Shown: positions 1 to 8,591 of the stretch, in pieces
Numbering within the stretch: the stretch's first letter is position 1
Layout of the letters: each line of letters opens with the position of its first letter
Assembly: GCA_963837635.1 (NCBI GenBank)
Contig: CAWINY010000007.1
Span: 1,054,001-1,118,000 of the forward strand
Reading direction: 5' to 3'
Length of the DNA stretch: 64,000 bases
Origin: CAWINY01 sp963837635
GTDB taxonomy: Bacteria > Acidobacteriota > Terriglobia > Terriglobales > Acidobacteriaceae
Translations under genes and position numbers: made by a program
Notes under the pieces: model-generated
The model's input: only the letters and a program-made list of their open reading frames with translations
Databases searched by the model: none
Told to the model about the DNA's origin: nothing

Positions 1-720
1 GTCGACGTGCAGACGATCCCCACGGAAGGCGCGGATACGCTCACGCTCTCCGATGGCACGGCGCTGGTGGTAGGAAGTCAGGCGGTACCCCTGAGTACTT
101 CCACGGGAACGGATGGCATGCAGCACGTGTACTCTCAGGGAAAAGATGTCACGGCATCCTTGCAGGGCGGGTCGATCGGCGGAACTTTACAGGTACGGGA
201 CACCATCCTGCCGTCAATACTTGGGCAGGTAAACACCTTGGCTATTCAGTTTGCCACTGCAATCAATACAGCCAATGCCACCGGCACAGATCTGAATGGC
301 GCCCAAGGAGCCGCGGTTTTCAATATAACCAATCCTGCCGATGCGGCCGGCTCCATCCAGTTGGCTCTGACCGATCCTTCGCAAATTGCCGCGAGTTCGG
401 ACGGAACCTCGGGCAGCGGTGGCAATTTGACTAATCTCCTGGCGGTGAAGACTACCGCCCTGCCTTCCGGCGCGACACCGTTAGATACCTATTCCAATAT
501 TATCTTCTCCGTAGGCAATGCTAGCGCGAACGCCCAGTCGACGAACACCGCCGATAATGCGGTCCTCAGTCAACTGCAGCAACAGCTATCGTCCGTATCC
601 GGAGTCTCTCTCGACGAAGAAACTACCAATATGATTCGCTTCCAGCGGGCATATCAAGCTTCGGCCAGAGTCATCTCCACCGTTGACCAAATGTTCCAGT
701 CACTGATAGGGATTCAGTAA
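1..720 (+). CDS. flgK: Flagellar hook-associated protein FlgK, C-terminal part
   Basis: The gene enters from the left edge already in frame, so only the last 239 codons are visible and the true start is outside the window. FlgK is the first hook-filament junction protein. The C-terminus has the typical FlgK ending (SGVSLDEE, then NMIRFQRAYQASARVI and VDQMFQSL), the amphipathic helix that packs into the D0 core of the axial structure. The middle is Ser/Thr/Ala-rich, as in the exposed FlgK domains. flgL follows after 3 bases, the usual flgK-flgL pair. The GTG at position 7 is an internal codon, not a start. Confidence 0.93.
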   Translation, partial: VDVQTIPTEGADTLTLSDGTALVVGSQAVPLSTSTGTDGMQHVYSQGKDVTASLQGGSIGGTLQVRDTILPSILGQVNTLAIQFATAINTANATGTDLNGAQGAAVFNITNPADAAGSIQLALTDPSQIAASSDGTSGSGGNLTNLLAVKTTALPSGATPLDTYSNIIFSVGNASANAQSTNTADNAVLSQLQQQLSSVSGVSLDEETTNMIRFQRAYQASARVISTVDQMFQSLIGIQ

Positions 721-723
721 GCC

Positions 724-1623
724 ATGAGAGTTGCCCAAAACTACTACGCGGAAGTAATCGACGCCCTTAATAACACTCAGGCGCGCGAACAGACTGCCTT
801 AACGCAGCTATCTACGGGCAAGCGGGTCAACATGCCTTCCGACGACCCGGCCGCGTCCGCCCTGCTGATCGGCAATCATGTGCAGCAGGCGGATGTGGAT
901 CAATACGAACAGAACATCAACAGCCTGCAAACGCTGATGCAATCCGCCGATTCCTCGCTCAGCTCGGTGGTCACCAGCCTGAACCAAGCCATAACCTATG
1001 GCGTTCAGGGAGCCAACGGCACATTGTCGGCAACGCAAGCAGCTACTCTGGCCACCAGCGTGAGCGACATACGAGACCAGATCATCAGCCTCGCGAACAC
1101 CTCCGTGCAGGGCGTTTATCTATTCGGCGGGTCCGTGACCGGTACTGCTCCGTTCAAGCTCGATACAAGCTCCAATACGGTGACTTACCAAGGCAACAAC
1201 GACACTAATTCGGTCCCGATCGGAAACGGAGACCAGATACAGTCCAACGTTCCCGGCGACCAGATTTTCACAAATGCTACCAACGGCAATGTGATGCAGT
1301 CATTGACCGACCTGGTCAATGCACTACAGACGGACTCAACTACCGGCATCAGCACGGCAGTCAATGAGCTTAACACGGCGGCGAGCAATGTCTCGAACCA
1401 GCGCGCCTTTTATGGTAACGCCATGAACCGGCTCACGGCTCAGACTACGTCTCTGCAGAGCACGACAGTGGAACTCAAGAGTCAGGAGACTTCCCTGGTC
1501 GGCGTAGATATGGCCGTCGCGGCAACGAATTTAAGTCAGGCCCAGACCGCCCTCCAAGCCACATTAGAGGCCGCCGCCAAGACCATGCCCATGTCCCTGC
1601 TCAATTACTTGCCCAACGCTTAG
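724..1623 (+). CDS. flgL: Flagellar hook-associated protein FlgL
   Basis: 299 residues, usual FlgL length. FlgL is the second junction protein, linking FlgK to the flagellin filament. The N-terminus has the flagellin-like D0/D1 helix (QLSTGKRVNMPSDDPAASALL at about residues 28-48) and the C-terminus ends in the matching helix (VDMAVAATNLSQAQTALQATL). The gene starts 3 bases after flgK and is surely co-transcribed with it. An 8-bp hairpin lies 43 bases downstream, so the flgKL transcript probably ends before flagellin. Confidence 0.93.
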   Translation: MRVAQNYYAEVIDALNNTQAREQTALTQLSTGKRVNMPSDDPAASALLIGNHVQQADVDQYEQNINSLQTLMQSADSSLSSVVTSLNQAITYGVQGANGTLSATQAATLATSVSDIRDQIISLANTSVQGVYLFGGSVTGTAPFKLDTSSNTVTYQGNNDTNSVPIGNGDQIQSNVPGDQIFTNATNGNVMQSLTDLVNALQTDSTTGISTAVNELNTAASNVSNQRAFYGNAMNRLTAQTTSLQSTTVELKSQETSLVGVDMAVAATNLSQAQTALQATLEAAAKTMPMSLLNYLPNA

Positions 1624-1666
1624 TCTGAGTATCAGGCCTGGAAGCGAATACTGCGCCTAGAGTGAA

Positions 1667-1687
1667 ATTCATCGTGAAGCGATGAAT
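1667..1687 (+). terminator. Hairpin behind flgL
   Basis: A perfect 8-bp stem (ATTCATCG / CGATGAAT) with a 5-base loop. There is no clear T-run, so it may be a weak or factor-dependent terminator, or a 3'-end stabiliser for the flgKL message. Confidence 0.4.
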
Positions 1688-1854
1688 CGCTATGCCTATC
1701 AGAAATAATAACGATTCTACACTTCGCTCGGAATGACAAAGGAAATCGGCGTGGTTTCTCAGAATTCCTCGACGTCACAACTACCGTGAAATGGCTCTAA
1801 TCCTGCTGCGCACGTTACCGAAGAACTATCACAGAAAATAATTAGTTTTTCTCG

Positions 1855-1882
1855 TTAATGCTCCATCGCGAGTTGCCGATAG
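1855..1882 (+). promoter_or_regulatory. Sigma-28 (FliA) promoter of flagellin
   Basis: TTAAT near 1855-1859 followed at the canonical spacing by GCCGATAG at 1875-1882; the FliA consensus is TAAA-N15-GCCGATAA. The -10 matches at seven of eight positions. It shares TCGCGA and TGCCGATAG with the site before flbD. The inferred transcript has a leader of about 75 bases before the flagellin ATG. Confidence 0.8.
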
Positions 1883-1963
1883 TATTGGGCGTCAAGTCGC
1901 CATCCACTCACCGAGAATGGAGCCGAGTGCAGGCGGAACCTTGACATTAAAAAGGAGATTCCA

Positions 1964-2785
1964 ATGGCACTGAGCATTCTGAACAACATTTCCTCTCTGA
2001 TGGCGCAGAACCAGTTGAGCATTACCGGGGCAGGCCTGCAGAAGACTTTGCAGCAGCTTTCTTCCGGTTCGAAGATCAACACCGGCGCCGACGACGCGGC
2101 CGGCTTGGCCATTGCGGACGGGATGGCGGCCAATATCGCTGCCCTGACGCAGTCCGCACAGAACGCAACCGCGAGCACGGGCGAGCTGCAGACCGCTGAT
2201 GGCGCGCTCTCCCAGGTCACCTCGCTGCTGCAACGCGCAGTTACGCTGGCCACCGAGGCCTCCAACGGCACGGTGGACACCGCCCAGGGGACGGCGCTGG
2301 ACAACGAGTTTCAGGCGATCGTCACTGAAATTGGCAACATCGGCGCCAACACCACCTTTAACGGCACGGCTATCTTCGGCACCACCCTGACCACGGTCCT
2401 GACGGATTCCACCCAAACCAGCACCATCACGTCCGCCATTGCTGCGCTGACCAGTGCGAGCGTTGGCGGCCAAAGCCTGGCCGCCGATGTCCTGACGAGC
2501 AACGCTGCTGCCCAAACGGCGCTGACCCACATCAATACCGCGATCGCCGGCATCGCGGCGGATCGCGGCACTCTTGGTGCCAACATGAACCAGTTGACCG
2601 CCGCCAGCAACGTCATGAGCAACCAGGTGCAGAACCTCACCAGCGCGATGGATGGCATCACCGCCGCCAATATTGGCCAGGAAGTGGCCAACATGACCAA
2701 GTTCAACGTCCTGAACCAGACCGGCATCGCCGCCCTGCAACAGGCGAACCAGTCGCAGCAGTCGGTCCTGAAGCTCCTCCAGTAA
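1964..2785 (+). CDS. fliC: Flagellin
   Basis: 273 residues, a short flagellin consisting mainly of the D0/D1 core. The N-terminal helix contains NQLSITGAGLQKTLQQLSSG then KINTGADDAAGLAIADGM; the C-terminal helix contains NVLNQTGIAALQQANQSQQS and ends LKLLQ, the classical flagellin terminus. There is almost no central hypervariable domain. A strong ribosome binding site (AAGGAG) lies 8 bases before the ATG. It is the filament subunit, exported by the flagellar type III apparatus with FliS as chaperone (fliS is at 4484). It has its own FliA promoter and a strong hairpin behind it, so it is probably a monocistronic, highly expressed unit. Confidence 0.96.
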   Translation: MALSILNNISSLMAQNQLSITGAGLQKTLQQLSSGSKINTGADDAAGLAIADGMAANIAALTQSAQNATASTGELQTADGALSQVTSLLQRAVTLATEASNGTVDTAQGTALDNEFQAIVTEIGNIGANTTFNGTAIFGTTLTTVLTDSTQTSTITSAIAALTSASVGGQSLAADVLTSNAAAQTALTHINTAIAGIAADRGTLGANMNQLTAASNVMSNQVQNLTSAMDGITAANIGQEVANMTKFNVLNQTGIAALQQANQSQQSVLKLLQ

Positions 2786-2800
2786 AACCTCTTTCTAACA

Positions 2801-2823
2801 TGGCGGGATCTGAGATCCCGCCA
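2801..2823 (+). terminator. Hairpin terminator behind flagellin
   Basis: A perfect 10-bp stem, TGGCGGGATC / GATCCCGCCA with a TGA loop, begins 15 bases after the flagellin stop and is followed by a pyrimidine-rich stretch (TCTCTTTCT) rather than a pure T-run. Placement and stability make termination of the flagellin message likely. Confidence 0.7.
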
Positions 2824-2886
2824 TCTCTTTCTACCGGCTGCCCTAGCCTGGATTATTCATGAGTACTGAGGATTATAGGGGTGGAG

Positions 2887-2940
2887 CAAGGGCTTCAGCC
2901 TTGCGTCCAGGGCGCATTCGCAATGGGCGGCTTTAGCCGC
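2887..2940. repeat. Two small palindromic repeats
   Basis: CAAGGGCTTCAGCCTTG and GCGGCTTTAGCCGC lie about 25 bases apart between flagellin and fliD. Such GGCTT(C/T)AGCC palindromes look like small dispersed extragenic repeats rather than operators. Confidence 0.4.
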
Positions 2941-2974
2941 TGAGCGAGCACGCGGGCGTTTCTCACTCCGGAAT

Positions 2975-3002
2975 TGAAGAATCTCGTGCGAATTGCCGAA
3001 AT
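2975..3002 (+). promoter_or_regulatory. Candidate sigma-28 promoter of fliD
   Basis: TGAA at about 2975-2978, 16 bases, then GCCGAAAT at 2995-3002, ahead of the fliD ATG at 3042. It is weaker than the flagellin site (the A-T-A core of the -10 is altered), but position and spacing agree with the other motility promoters here. Confidence 0.5.
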
Positions 3003-3041
3003 ATAGGGGGACACGTTGGTGTCCAATAGAGAGGTTCTGCA

Positions 3042-4487
3042 ATGAGTTCCGTATCTCCGCTATCGTCGCTGTTGTCGGGCTCCTCGTCCTCTTCTTCCAA
3101 CAGCCTCAATCTGAGTCAGCTGTTGCAGGCAGTGACCGGTTCCGCTAGCGAGGGGCTGGATGTGCCCTCGTTGGTGGAGGCGGGGGTTTATGCCGCGCAA
3201 GCCCCGGAACGGTCATGGCAGGATCAGGAAACGGCGTTGCAGAAGCAGTACAGCGCCTTGACGACAATCAACACCGCCGTGGGCAACCTGTCGAAAGACC
3301 TCGACTCATTGAACAGCATGACCGGCTCATTAGCCGCTCTTTCGGTGAACTCCTCTCAGACGAGCATCGTAACCGGCTCAGCGGCCGCGGGCGCTGTACC
3401 GGGAAGCCACGTGGTGACCGTCACCAATCTGGCGACCACCGCGTCCTGGTATTCCGGCTCGGTGGCCAGCAGCAGCACCGGACTTTCGGCAGCAAGCTTT
3501 TCTCTTCAAGTGGGCAGCGGCACAGCGACCCCGATCACGGTAACCGCGGGTGAGACCTTAACGCAACTTGCCAGCAGCATCAACGGCATGAATCTCGGGG
3601 TAACCGCGAGCGTGGTGAACGACGCCAGCGGTTCTCGCTTGGCGATTGTCAGCAACAGTTCCGGCAGCGCCAGCGATATCACGATCACCAACGACACAAC
3701 CGATACCGGTGCATTGCAGTTCACGCAGGCGGCGCAAGGCAAGAATGCGGCGCTGACCGTCGATGGCATCCCCATTTCGAGTGCAACCAACACGGTGACC
3801 GGGGCGGTGACCGGATTGACCCTCAACTTGGTCGGGGCGGCTCCGGCCACCCAGACGACTCCCGCCACCCCGGTGAATGTTTCCGTTGCCCCGGATACCA
3901 GCCAGATATCGAGCGCGATCAATCAGTTCGTTACCGACTACAACACCATCATTAACAACATAAGCGCGCAATTTAAGTATGACGCGACCAGCAGCACCGC
4001 CGGGCCACTGGCGGGGGACAGCACGTTGAGGGGCCTACAGAGTGATTTGCTGGGGTCAGCAAGTTATGTCTCGGGTAGCGGCAGCAGTTCTATGATGTTG
4101 TCATCCATGGGCATCACGATGAACGACGATGGAACTTTGACTGTAGATAGCGCGGCTCTCACCAATCAGATTCAAAGCAACCCTTCGGGCGTACAGACGT
4201 TCTTCCAGGGTACCGCGCTAAATGGCTTTGCCAACACCCTCAATACACAACTTCAAAACTTTACCGCCCCGACTACTGGCGCCTTCACGGTTAGCCTTAG
4301 CAACATGAAAACCGAGTATACCGACCTGCAAAACCAGGTCAGTGATTTTGAAGCGAACTACATTGCCAACCTGCGGACAACTTTGACTGCGCAATACAAC
4401 ACGGCAGCCGCAGCCTTGGCGAATCTAAAGACCACAACCCAGCAAATTAATGCAACGTTGGGCAATAACTCAGGGAGCAACGGATGA
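3042..4487 (+). CDS. fliD: Flagellar cap protein FliD (hook-associated protein 2)
   Basis: 481 residues, typical for FliD, which caps the filament tip and directs flagellin folding. The N-terminus is Ser-rich (MSSVSPLSSLLSG followed by a Ser run), as usual for a flagellar type III substrate. A FliD_N region at about 40-140 (APERSWQDQETALQKQYSAL) is followed by a Ser/Thr-rich middle and a FliD_C region at about 240-470, including NQIQSNPSGVQTFFQG and the terminal coiled-coil helix. fliS overlaps its last four bases (ATGA), so the two are translationally coupled. Confidence 0.93.
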   Translation: MSSVSPLSSLLSGSSSSSSNSLNLSQLLQAVTGSASEGLDVPSLVEAGVYAAQAPERSWQDQETALQKQYSALTTINTAVGNLSKDLDSLNSMTGSLAALSVNSSQTSIVTGSAAAGAVPGSHVVTVTNLATTASWYSGSVASSSTGLSAASFSLQVGSGTATPITVTAGETLTQLASSINGMNLGVTASVVNDASGSRLAIVSNSSGSASDITITNDTTDTGALQFTQAAQGKNAALTVDGIPISSATNTVTGAVTGLTLNLVGAAPATQTTPATPVNVSVAPDTSQISSAINQFVTDYNTIINNISAQFKYDATSSTAGPLAGDSTLRGLQSDLLGSASYVSGSGSSSMMLSSMGITMNDDGTLTVDSAALTNQIQSNPSGVQTFFQGTALNGFANTLNTQLQNFTAPTTGAFTVSLSNMKTEYTDLQNQVSDFEANYIANLRTTLTAQYNTAAAALANLKTTTQQINATLGNNSGSNG

Positions 4488-4972
4488 GCACGAATCGGGA
4501 ACTCACGGCGTATCGGCAGGCGACAGTACAAAACGCTTCGCCGGTGGAACTTGTCATTATCCTCTGCGATCTTCTGGTCCGCGATCTGCGACAGGTAATC
4601 GCTGCCATCCGCGCCGCCGGAGAGATCGAGGAGCGCGTGAAGCACTCCAATCATGCCTTTCTCGTACTGGCGCAGTTGGAAAGCCAATTGGACATGGAGA
4701 ACGGCGGGGACACCGCAGTCCGGCTCGCGCGCATTTACTCCCACATTCGCGCCAAATTGCTGGAAGTGCAGCTCACTCTAGATGCCGCCGTCCTGGAAAG
4801 CCAGATCGAGTTCCTGCTCGAATTACGTAATGGCTGGCAACAGGCGATGCCGGCCAAGCAGTCCACGCCTGCCCCTGCGGAAGAGGAGCTCACGCGCGCC
4901 GCGATCGTGCCGAACGCCAACAGATATGCGAACCTCGGCACGGAAATGAACAGCTCAAGCTGGTCGGCCTGA
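4484..4972 (+). CDS. fliS: Flagellin export chaperone FliS
   Basis: 162 residues, somewhat longer than the usual 125-140 because of a C-terminal tail after about residue 125 that is rich in Pro, Ala and Glu. The core is the FliS helical bundle: YRQATVQNASPVELVIILCD at the N-terminus is the signature, and later helices carry ERVKHSNHAFLVLAQLESQL. FliS binds the flagellin C-terminus in the cytoplasm and delivers it to the export gate. It overlaps fliD by 4 bases. The function of the tail is not evident. Confidence 0.88.
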   Translation: MSTNRELTAYRQATVQNASPVELVIILCDLLVRDLRQVIAAIRAAGEIEERVKHSNHAFLVLAQLESQLDMENGGDTAVRLARIYSHIRAKLLEVQLTLDAAVLESQIEFLLELRNGWQQAMPAKQSTPAPAEEELTRAAIVPNANRYANLGTEMNSSSWSA

Positions 4973-5008
4973 GCGGGCCGCGGCAAGTGACTACTTCCGC
5001 AATCCTGT

Positions 5009-5032
5009 CTGGCGGTATTGGTGCACCGCCAG
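5009..5032 (+). terminator. Hairpin behind fliS
   Basis: CTGGCGGT, loop ATTGGTGC, ACCGCCAG: an 8-bp perfect stem about 35 bases after the fliS stop, without a T-run. It probably marks the 3' end of the fliDS message, before the next promoter at 5176. Confidence 0.45.
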
Positions 5033-5175
5033 GCTCCTGGCCGGTGAGGTGAGATCAGAAAGAATAACAAGGCAAGCGTCCCCTTCGCGGAGAGATCAGT
5101 GATCCCGGCATTTCGGAAAATCAGAGGGGCAGGGGCTAAAGTGATATGCCTTCCCTGCGCGGTCGTCCCTTTTGC

Positions 5176-5203
5176 TAAAGATCCCGTCGCGAACTGCCGA
5201 TAG
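5176..5203 (+). promoter_or_regulatory. Sigma-28 promoter of flbD-motA-motB
   Basis: TAAA at 5176-5179, 16 bases, then GCCGATAG at 5196-5203, about 48 bases before the flbD start. The spacer contains GTCGCGAACT, closely like the ATCGCGAGTT of the flagellin promoter. Confidence 0.78.
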
Positions 5204-5250
5204 CAAGAGGGCCGAGACCAGGCTCGGCTTGCATTACCGGGGGTCCCACT

Positions 5251-5517
5251 GTGATTGCCCTAACACGCCTCAACGGCCGCTATCTGGCAGTAAATCCGGA
5301 TCTCATCCAGTTTCTCGAGCAAGCGCCCGACACGGTGATGACCTTGACGAGCGGGGAAAAGCTCGTGGTTCTCGAATCGCCCGAGGAGGTAACGACTCGA
5401 ATCGTTCAATATCGTCATAGGATCATGCGGGGCGATGTGACCGGTACATGCCCTGTTGAAGTCAACCACAACTCGCCTCTTACTGTGGCAGAGCACGTGA
5501 ACGATGAAATGGGATAA
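5251..5517 (+). CDS. flbD: FlbD-family flagellar protein
   Basis: 88 residues with the FlbD pattern: IALTRLNGRYLAVNPDLIQFLE, then DTVMTLTSGEKLVVLESPEEV and a basic, helical C-terminus. This is the small FlbD/SwrD family found beside motA in many bacteria and linked to swarming motility or stator function; it is not the Caulobacter NtrC-like FlbD. The start is a GTG; no ATG in frame gives a better N-terminus. Its 3' end overlaps motA by 14 bases, so the genes are coupled. Confidence 0.85.
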   Translation: MIALTRLNGRYLAVNPDLIQFLEQAPDTVMTLTSGEKLVVLESPEEVTTRIVQYRHRIMRGDVTGTCPVEVNHNSPLTVAEHVNDEMG

Positions 5518-6343
5518 GAGCACGCTCGGCGGATTGGGACTCGCCGTCGGGGGAATTCTTGCCGGACTTTTCTTCGAAGGGGGAAAGATTGCGCAAGTAC
5601 TCCAACCCACGGCGGCCATGATCGTGTTTGGCGGCACCCTGGGTGCGGTCATGGTGCAATTTCCGCTTCCGGTGGTGCTCGAGGCGGCGCGCCGCCTGCG
5701 AAGCATCTTTACGGAAGATCCAGCGGATTCGCGCAAGTTGATTCGGGAGCTGGTGACGTACGCGCTCAAGGCCCGCCGCACGGGCCTGATCTCTCTCGAT
5801 TCCGAGTTGGAGAAGGTGCGCGATCCGTTCATGAAGAAAGTATTGATGCTGGCGATTGACGGCACCAACCCGAGCGAGCTTCGCAGCATGATGGAAGTGG
5901 AACTCGATAACCAGGCCGAAGCGGCCGAAAGGATCCCGCGGGTTTACGAGGCGGCCGGCGGCTTTGCCCCCACCGTCGGCATCATCGGTGCGGTCCTGGG
6001 TCTGATTCAGGTGATGCAACACCTGGAGAATATCAACGAGGTGGGCAAGGGAATCGCGGTGGCCTTTGTTGCCACCATCTACGGAGTCGGTTCCGCCAAC
6101 CTGTTCTTCCTGCCCGCGGCCGGCAAGCTGAAACTGCGTATCCGCGAGGAAGCGCTCCGGAGTGAACTCGTCCTGGAGGGCGTGATCTCCATTCTGGAAG
6201 GGATGAATCCTCGATTGATCGAGACCAAGCTGGCCGGCTTTTTGCAGCAGAAGCAGCGCGAGGATCCCGCTCTGGTCACCAAGCAGCCCAAGCAACATGC
6301 CGGCGAAGCTTCGATCCCGGTCAAGGAAGCCGCAGGCGTGTGA
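5504..6343 (+). CDS. motA: Flagellar motor stator protein MotA
   Basis: 279 residues, normal for MotA/PomA. Four membrane segments are visible: two near residues 6-25 and 35-55, and two in the second half (APTVGIIGAVLGLIQVM, then GIAVAFVATIYGVGSANLFFLPAAG). The cytoplasmic loop between carries the rotor-interacting charged region (residues about 65-150, for example RRLRSIFTEDPADSRKLIRE). MotA with MotB forms the ion channel that drives the rotor. Its end overlaps the motB GTG start by 4 bases. The C-terminal tail of about 30 residues is polar and of unknown role. Confidence 0.93.
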   Translation: MKWDKSTLGGLGLAVGGILAGLFFEGGKIAQVLQPTAAMIVFGGTLGAVMVQFPLPVVLEAARRLRSIFTEDPADSRKLIRELVTYALKARRTGLISLDSELEKVRDPFMKKVLMLAIDGTNPSELRSMMEVELDNQAEAAERIPRVYEAAGGFAPTVGIIGAVLGLIQVMQHLENINEVGKGIAVAFVATIYGVGSANLFFLPAAGKLKLRIREEALRSELVLEGVISILEGMNPRLIETKLAGFLQQKQREDPALVTKQPKQHAGEASIPVKEAAGV

Positions 6344-7134
6344 GTAGAAGAAGAACAAGACGGGTTGAGGAACATGCAAGTCACGAGCGCTGGCTGGTGT
6401 CCTACGCGGATTTCATAACCTTGCTCTTCGCTTTCTTTGTGGTCTTGTATGCCTCGGCGCAGGTCGACATGCACAAGATTGCGCAAGTCGCCGCCTCGAT
6501 TAAAGTTGCCTTTAACCAGGGCGTCTTCACCGGCGCGCCCAGCCCGGTCCCCACTGAGGCGGTTTTCTCCGCTACAGGCGCTGCCGCGGCGCGCCAGCTT
6601 GCGGCCACTGCATCGAGCGAAGCACCCCCTCCCAGCGCAGCCGGGGTGGATACGGAAGACCTGCAGAAGCGTCTGGAAGACGCGCTGGGCGATGAAGTGA
6701 GAAACAAGCGGGTCAAAGTGCGAGTTACGCCGGAAGGACTCGTGATCAGCCTGCGCGAAATTGGTTTCTTTAACAGCGGCGACGCGGAACTGTTGCCGGA
6801 GAGCAAACCCACGCTCGCACGGATCGCCCAGATTCTGAACCAGCAGGGATTCGATATCCGGGTCGAAGGCCACACGGATAATGTGCCCATCCATACCGCG
6901 CGCTTCCCATCGAATTGGGAGTTGTCGAGCGCCCGTGCCACCGCCATCGTCACCATGTTGGTCGACAATTACGGCTTCGATCCCCACACCATCTATTCGG
7001 CAGCTTGCGCGGAGTATCGCCCGGTGGCATCGAATGATACGGAGGAAGGGCGGAAATCAAACCGGCGCATTGATCTGGTGGTAGTCGGGTCCAGGCCTCC
7101 GGTTCCCCCTAGCCCGGATAATTCGCGAAGTTGA
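6340..7134 (+). CDS. motB: Flagellar motor stator protein MotB
   Basis: 264 residues, GTG start overlapping motA. A short basic N-terminus is followed by one membrane helix (WLVSYADFITLLFAFFVVLYA, residues 18-38) containing the ion-binding Asp24. A plug/linker region (about 45-110) leads to an OmpA-like peptidoglycan-binding domain (about 130-250) with the signature RVEGHTDNVPI and NWELSSARATAI. MotB anchors the stator to the wall. The insertion sequence follows only tens of bases downstream, but the protein looks complete. Confidence 0.93.
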   Translation: MSRRRTRRVEEHASHERWLVSYADFITLLFAFFVVLYASAQVDMHKIAQVAASIKVAFNQGVFTGAPSPVPTEAVFSATGAAAARQLAATASSEAPPPSAAGVDTEDLQKRLEDALGDEVRNKRVKVRVTPEGLVISLREIGFFNSGDAELLPESKPTLARIAQILNQQGFDIRVEGHTDNVPIHTARFPSNWELSSARATAIVTMLVDNYGFDPHTIYSAACAEYRPVASNDTEEGRKSNRRIDLVVVGSRPPVPPSPDNSRS

Positions 7135-7142
7135 AGACGCGA

Positions 7143-7203
7143 GAAGCCTCTTCTGCTACAAACATGTTGCTGAGACAGTGTTTGTGGTAACAGGAAAGGC
7201 TTC
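7143..7203 (+). promoter_or_regulatory. Nested inverted repeat covering the transposase ribosome binding site
   Basis: GAAGCCT at 7143-7149 pairs with AGGCTTC at 7197-7203, and inside it ACAAACA (7158-7164) pairs with TGTTTGT (7179-7185). The right arm overlaps the Shine-Dalgarno AGGAAAGG (7192-7199) of the transposase GTG at 7207. In a transcript reading in from motAB this would mask the ribosome binding site. Confidence 0.5.
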
Positions 7204-7206
7204 TGC

Positions 7207-8583
7207 GTGTTCGACGATAGCACGACACAGTGTTTGTTGTTCGCTGAGAGTTTTGCCAAGCCCGCCGCGTTGCAGTTCGATCAACGGCAAGGCAGTTCCG
7301 ATGGCGGAGCCATCCTGCTGAAGGCGGCTGACCGCCGCTACGGATTGATCCGGAGTTTGGCCGAATGTCTGCGCGATAAGCGGCAAGCCGGCAAGGTCGA
7401 TCATTCTTTGCGCGAGTTGTTGGCACAGCGCGTGTTCTCGATTGCCTGCGGCTATCCGGATGCCAACGACTCGGCCCGCCTGTCTGCCGACCCCATTCAC
7501 AAGATGTTGCTCGACCGCGATCCGGTGGCGGGCCGCGATCTGGCTTCGCAGCCAACCCTGTCGCGCTTTGAAAACGCCATTCGCCCAAGGGAACTCTACC
7601 GTTTGGGTGAAGCACTGGCCGATAGCGTGATCGGGCGCCATGCCCAGCGGTTGCGCGGACGCGCCCGCCGCGTCACCATCGACCTGGATCCAACCGACGA
7701 CCCCACCCACGGCGCCCAGCAGCTATCGTTCTTCAACGGACACTATGACAGCTGGTGCTACCTGCCGGTGATGGGATTTGTGAGCTTCAACGACGAAGCC
7801 GAACAGTACCTATGCGCGGCGGTGCTGCGTCCCGGCAACGTGACCGCCGTGGTAGGAGCGATGGGAATTTTGCGTCGCCTGCTGAATATGATCCACTATT
7901 GCTTTCCGGGTGCGCGGATCCGCGTGCGCCTCGACGGCGGTTTCGCGCATCCCGATCTGCTCGACTTCCTGGATGCAGAGCCCAACCTTGAGTACGTCAT
8001 TGCGATGGCCAAAAACGCGGTGTTGAAGCGCAAGGCCAAACCAGCCATGCGGCAGGCCCGCCGGCTCTCGCGGCAGAGCGGAAAGACCGAACACATTTAC
8101 GGCGAAGCCAACTATGCGGCCCAAACGTGGCCGCAACAACGTCGCATCATCATCAAGGCCGAGGTGGTGCGTGCCGAGGGTAAGAAGCCGAAAGATAATC
8201 CGCGCTTTGTCATCACCAACATGAAGCAGAGTCCGCAATGGCTCTATGAAAAGGTGTACTGCCAGCGTGGCGAAATAGAGAATCGAATAAAAGAACTGCA
8301 CGATCTCCAGATCGACCGCACCAGTTGCAGCGACTTCTGGGCGAACCAGCTCCGCGTGCTGCTCACCGCTGCCGCCTACGTCCTGATGCAGGAACTACGG
8401 CTGCAAGCCGCGCACACCAGCTGTGCGCGAGCTCAGGTCTGGACCCTCCGGGAACGGTTGCTGAAACTGGGTGCCCGGGTGCTGGTTTCGGTTCGCCGCG
8501 TGGTCGTACACCTGCCCGCGTCGTTCCCGTTCCTGCCCACCTTCCGGCAAGTGGCGCTGGCACTGGGCGCCTCGCCCGGATAA
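7207..8583 (+). CDS. IS1380-family transposase
   Basis: 458 residues, full length for the family, with no internal stop or frameshift. DDE-type catalytic motifs are visible: the first Asp in TIDLDPTDDPTHGAQ (about residue 160), the second in IRVRLDGGFAHPDLLDFL (about 240), and the Glu in YCQRGEIENRIKELHDLQ (about 360). These motifs and the order of the blocks are those of IS1380/IS4-like transposases. The GTG start is preceded by AGGAAAGG at a 7-base spacing, which lies in a hairpin. The copy is probably functional or only recently inactive. Confidence 0.93.
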   Translation: MFDDSTTQCLLFAESFAKPAALQFDQRQGSSDGGAILLKAADRRYGLIRSLAECLRDKRQAGKVDHSLRELLAQRVFSIACGYPDANDSARLSADPIHKMLLDRDPVAGRDLASQPTLSRFENAIRPRELYRLGEALADSVIGRHAQRLRGRARRVTIDLDPTDDPTHGAQQLSFFNGHYDSWCYLPVMGFVSFNDEAEQYLCAAVLRPGNVTAVVGAMGILRRLLNMIHYCFPGARIRVRLDGGFAHPDLLDFLDAEPNLEYVIAMAKNAVLKRKAKPAMRQARRLSRQSGKTEHIYGEANYAAQTWPQQRRIIIKAEVVRAEGKKPKDNPRFVITNMKQSPQWLYEKVYCQRGEIENRIKELHDLQIDRTSCSDFWANQLRVLLTAAAYVLMQELRLQAAHTSCARAQVWTLRERLLKLGARVLVSVRRVVVHLPASFPFLPTFRQVALALGASPG

Positions 8584-8591
8584 CGCGGCCT

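Larger units (their letters stand above)
1624..1963. other. Intergenic region between flgL and flagellin
   Basis: 340 bases without a credible gene. It holds a hairpin behind flgL (ATTCATCG, loop TGAAG, CGATGAAT; 1667-1687), a half copy of a TGTCATTCCG-type dispersed repeat in reverse orientation near 1716-1742 (ending CGGAATGACAA), and the flagellin promoter and leader from about 1855 onward. ORFs crossing it on the minus strand are shadows of the flagellin reading frame. Confidence 0.7.
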
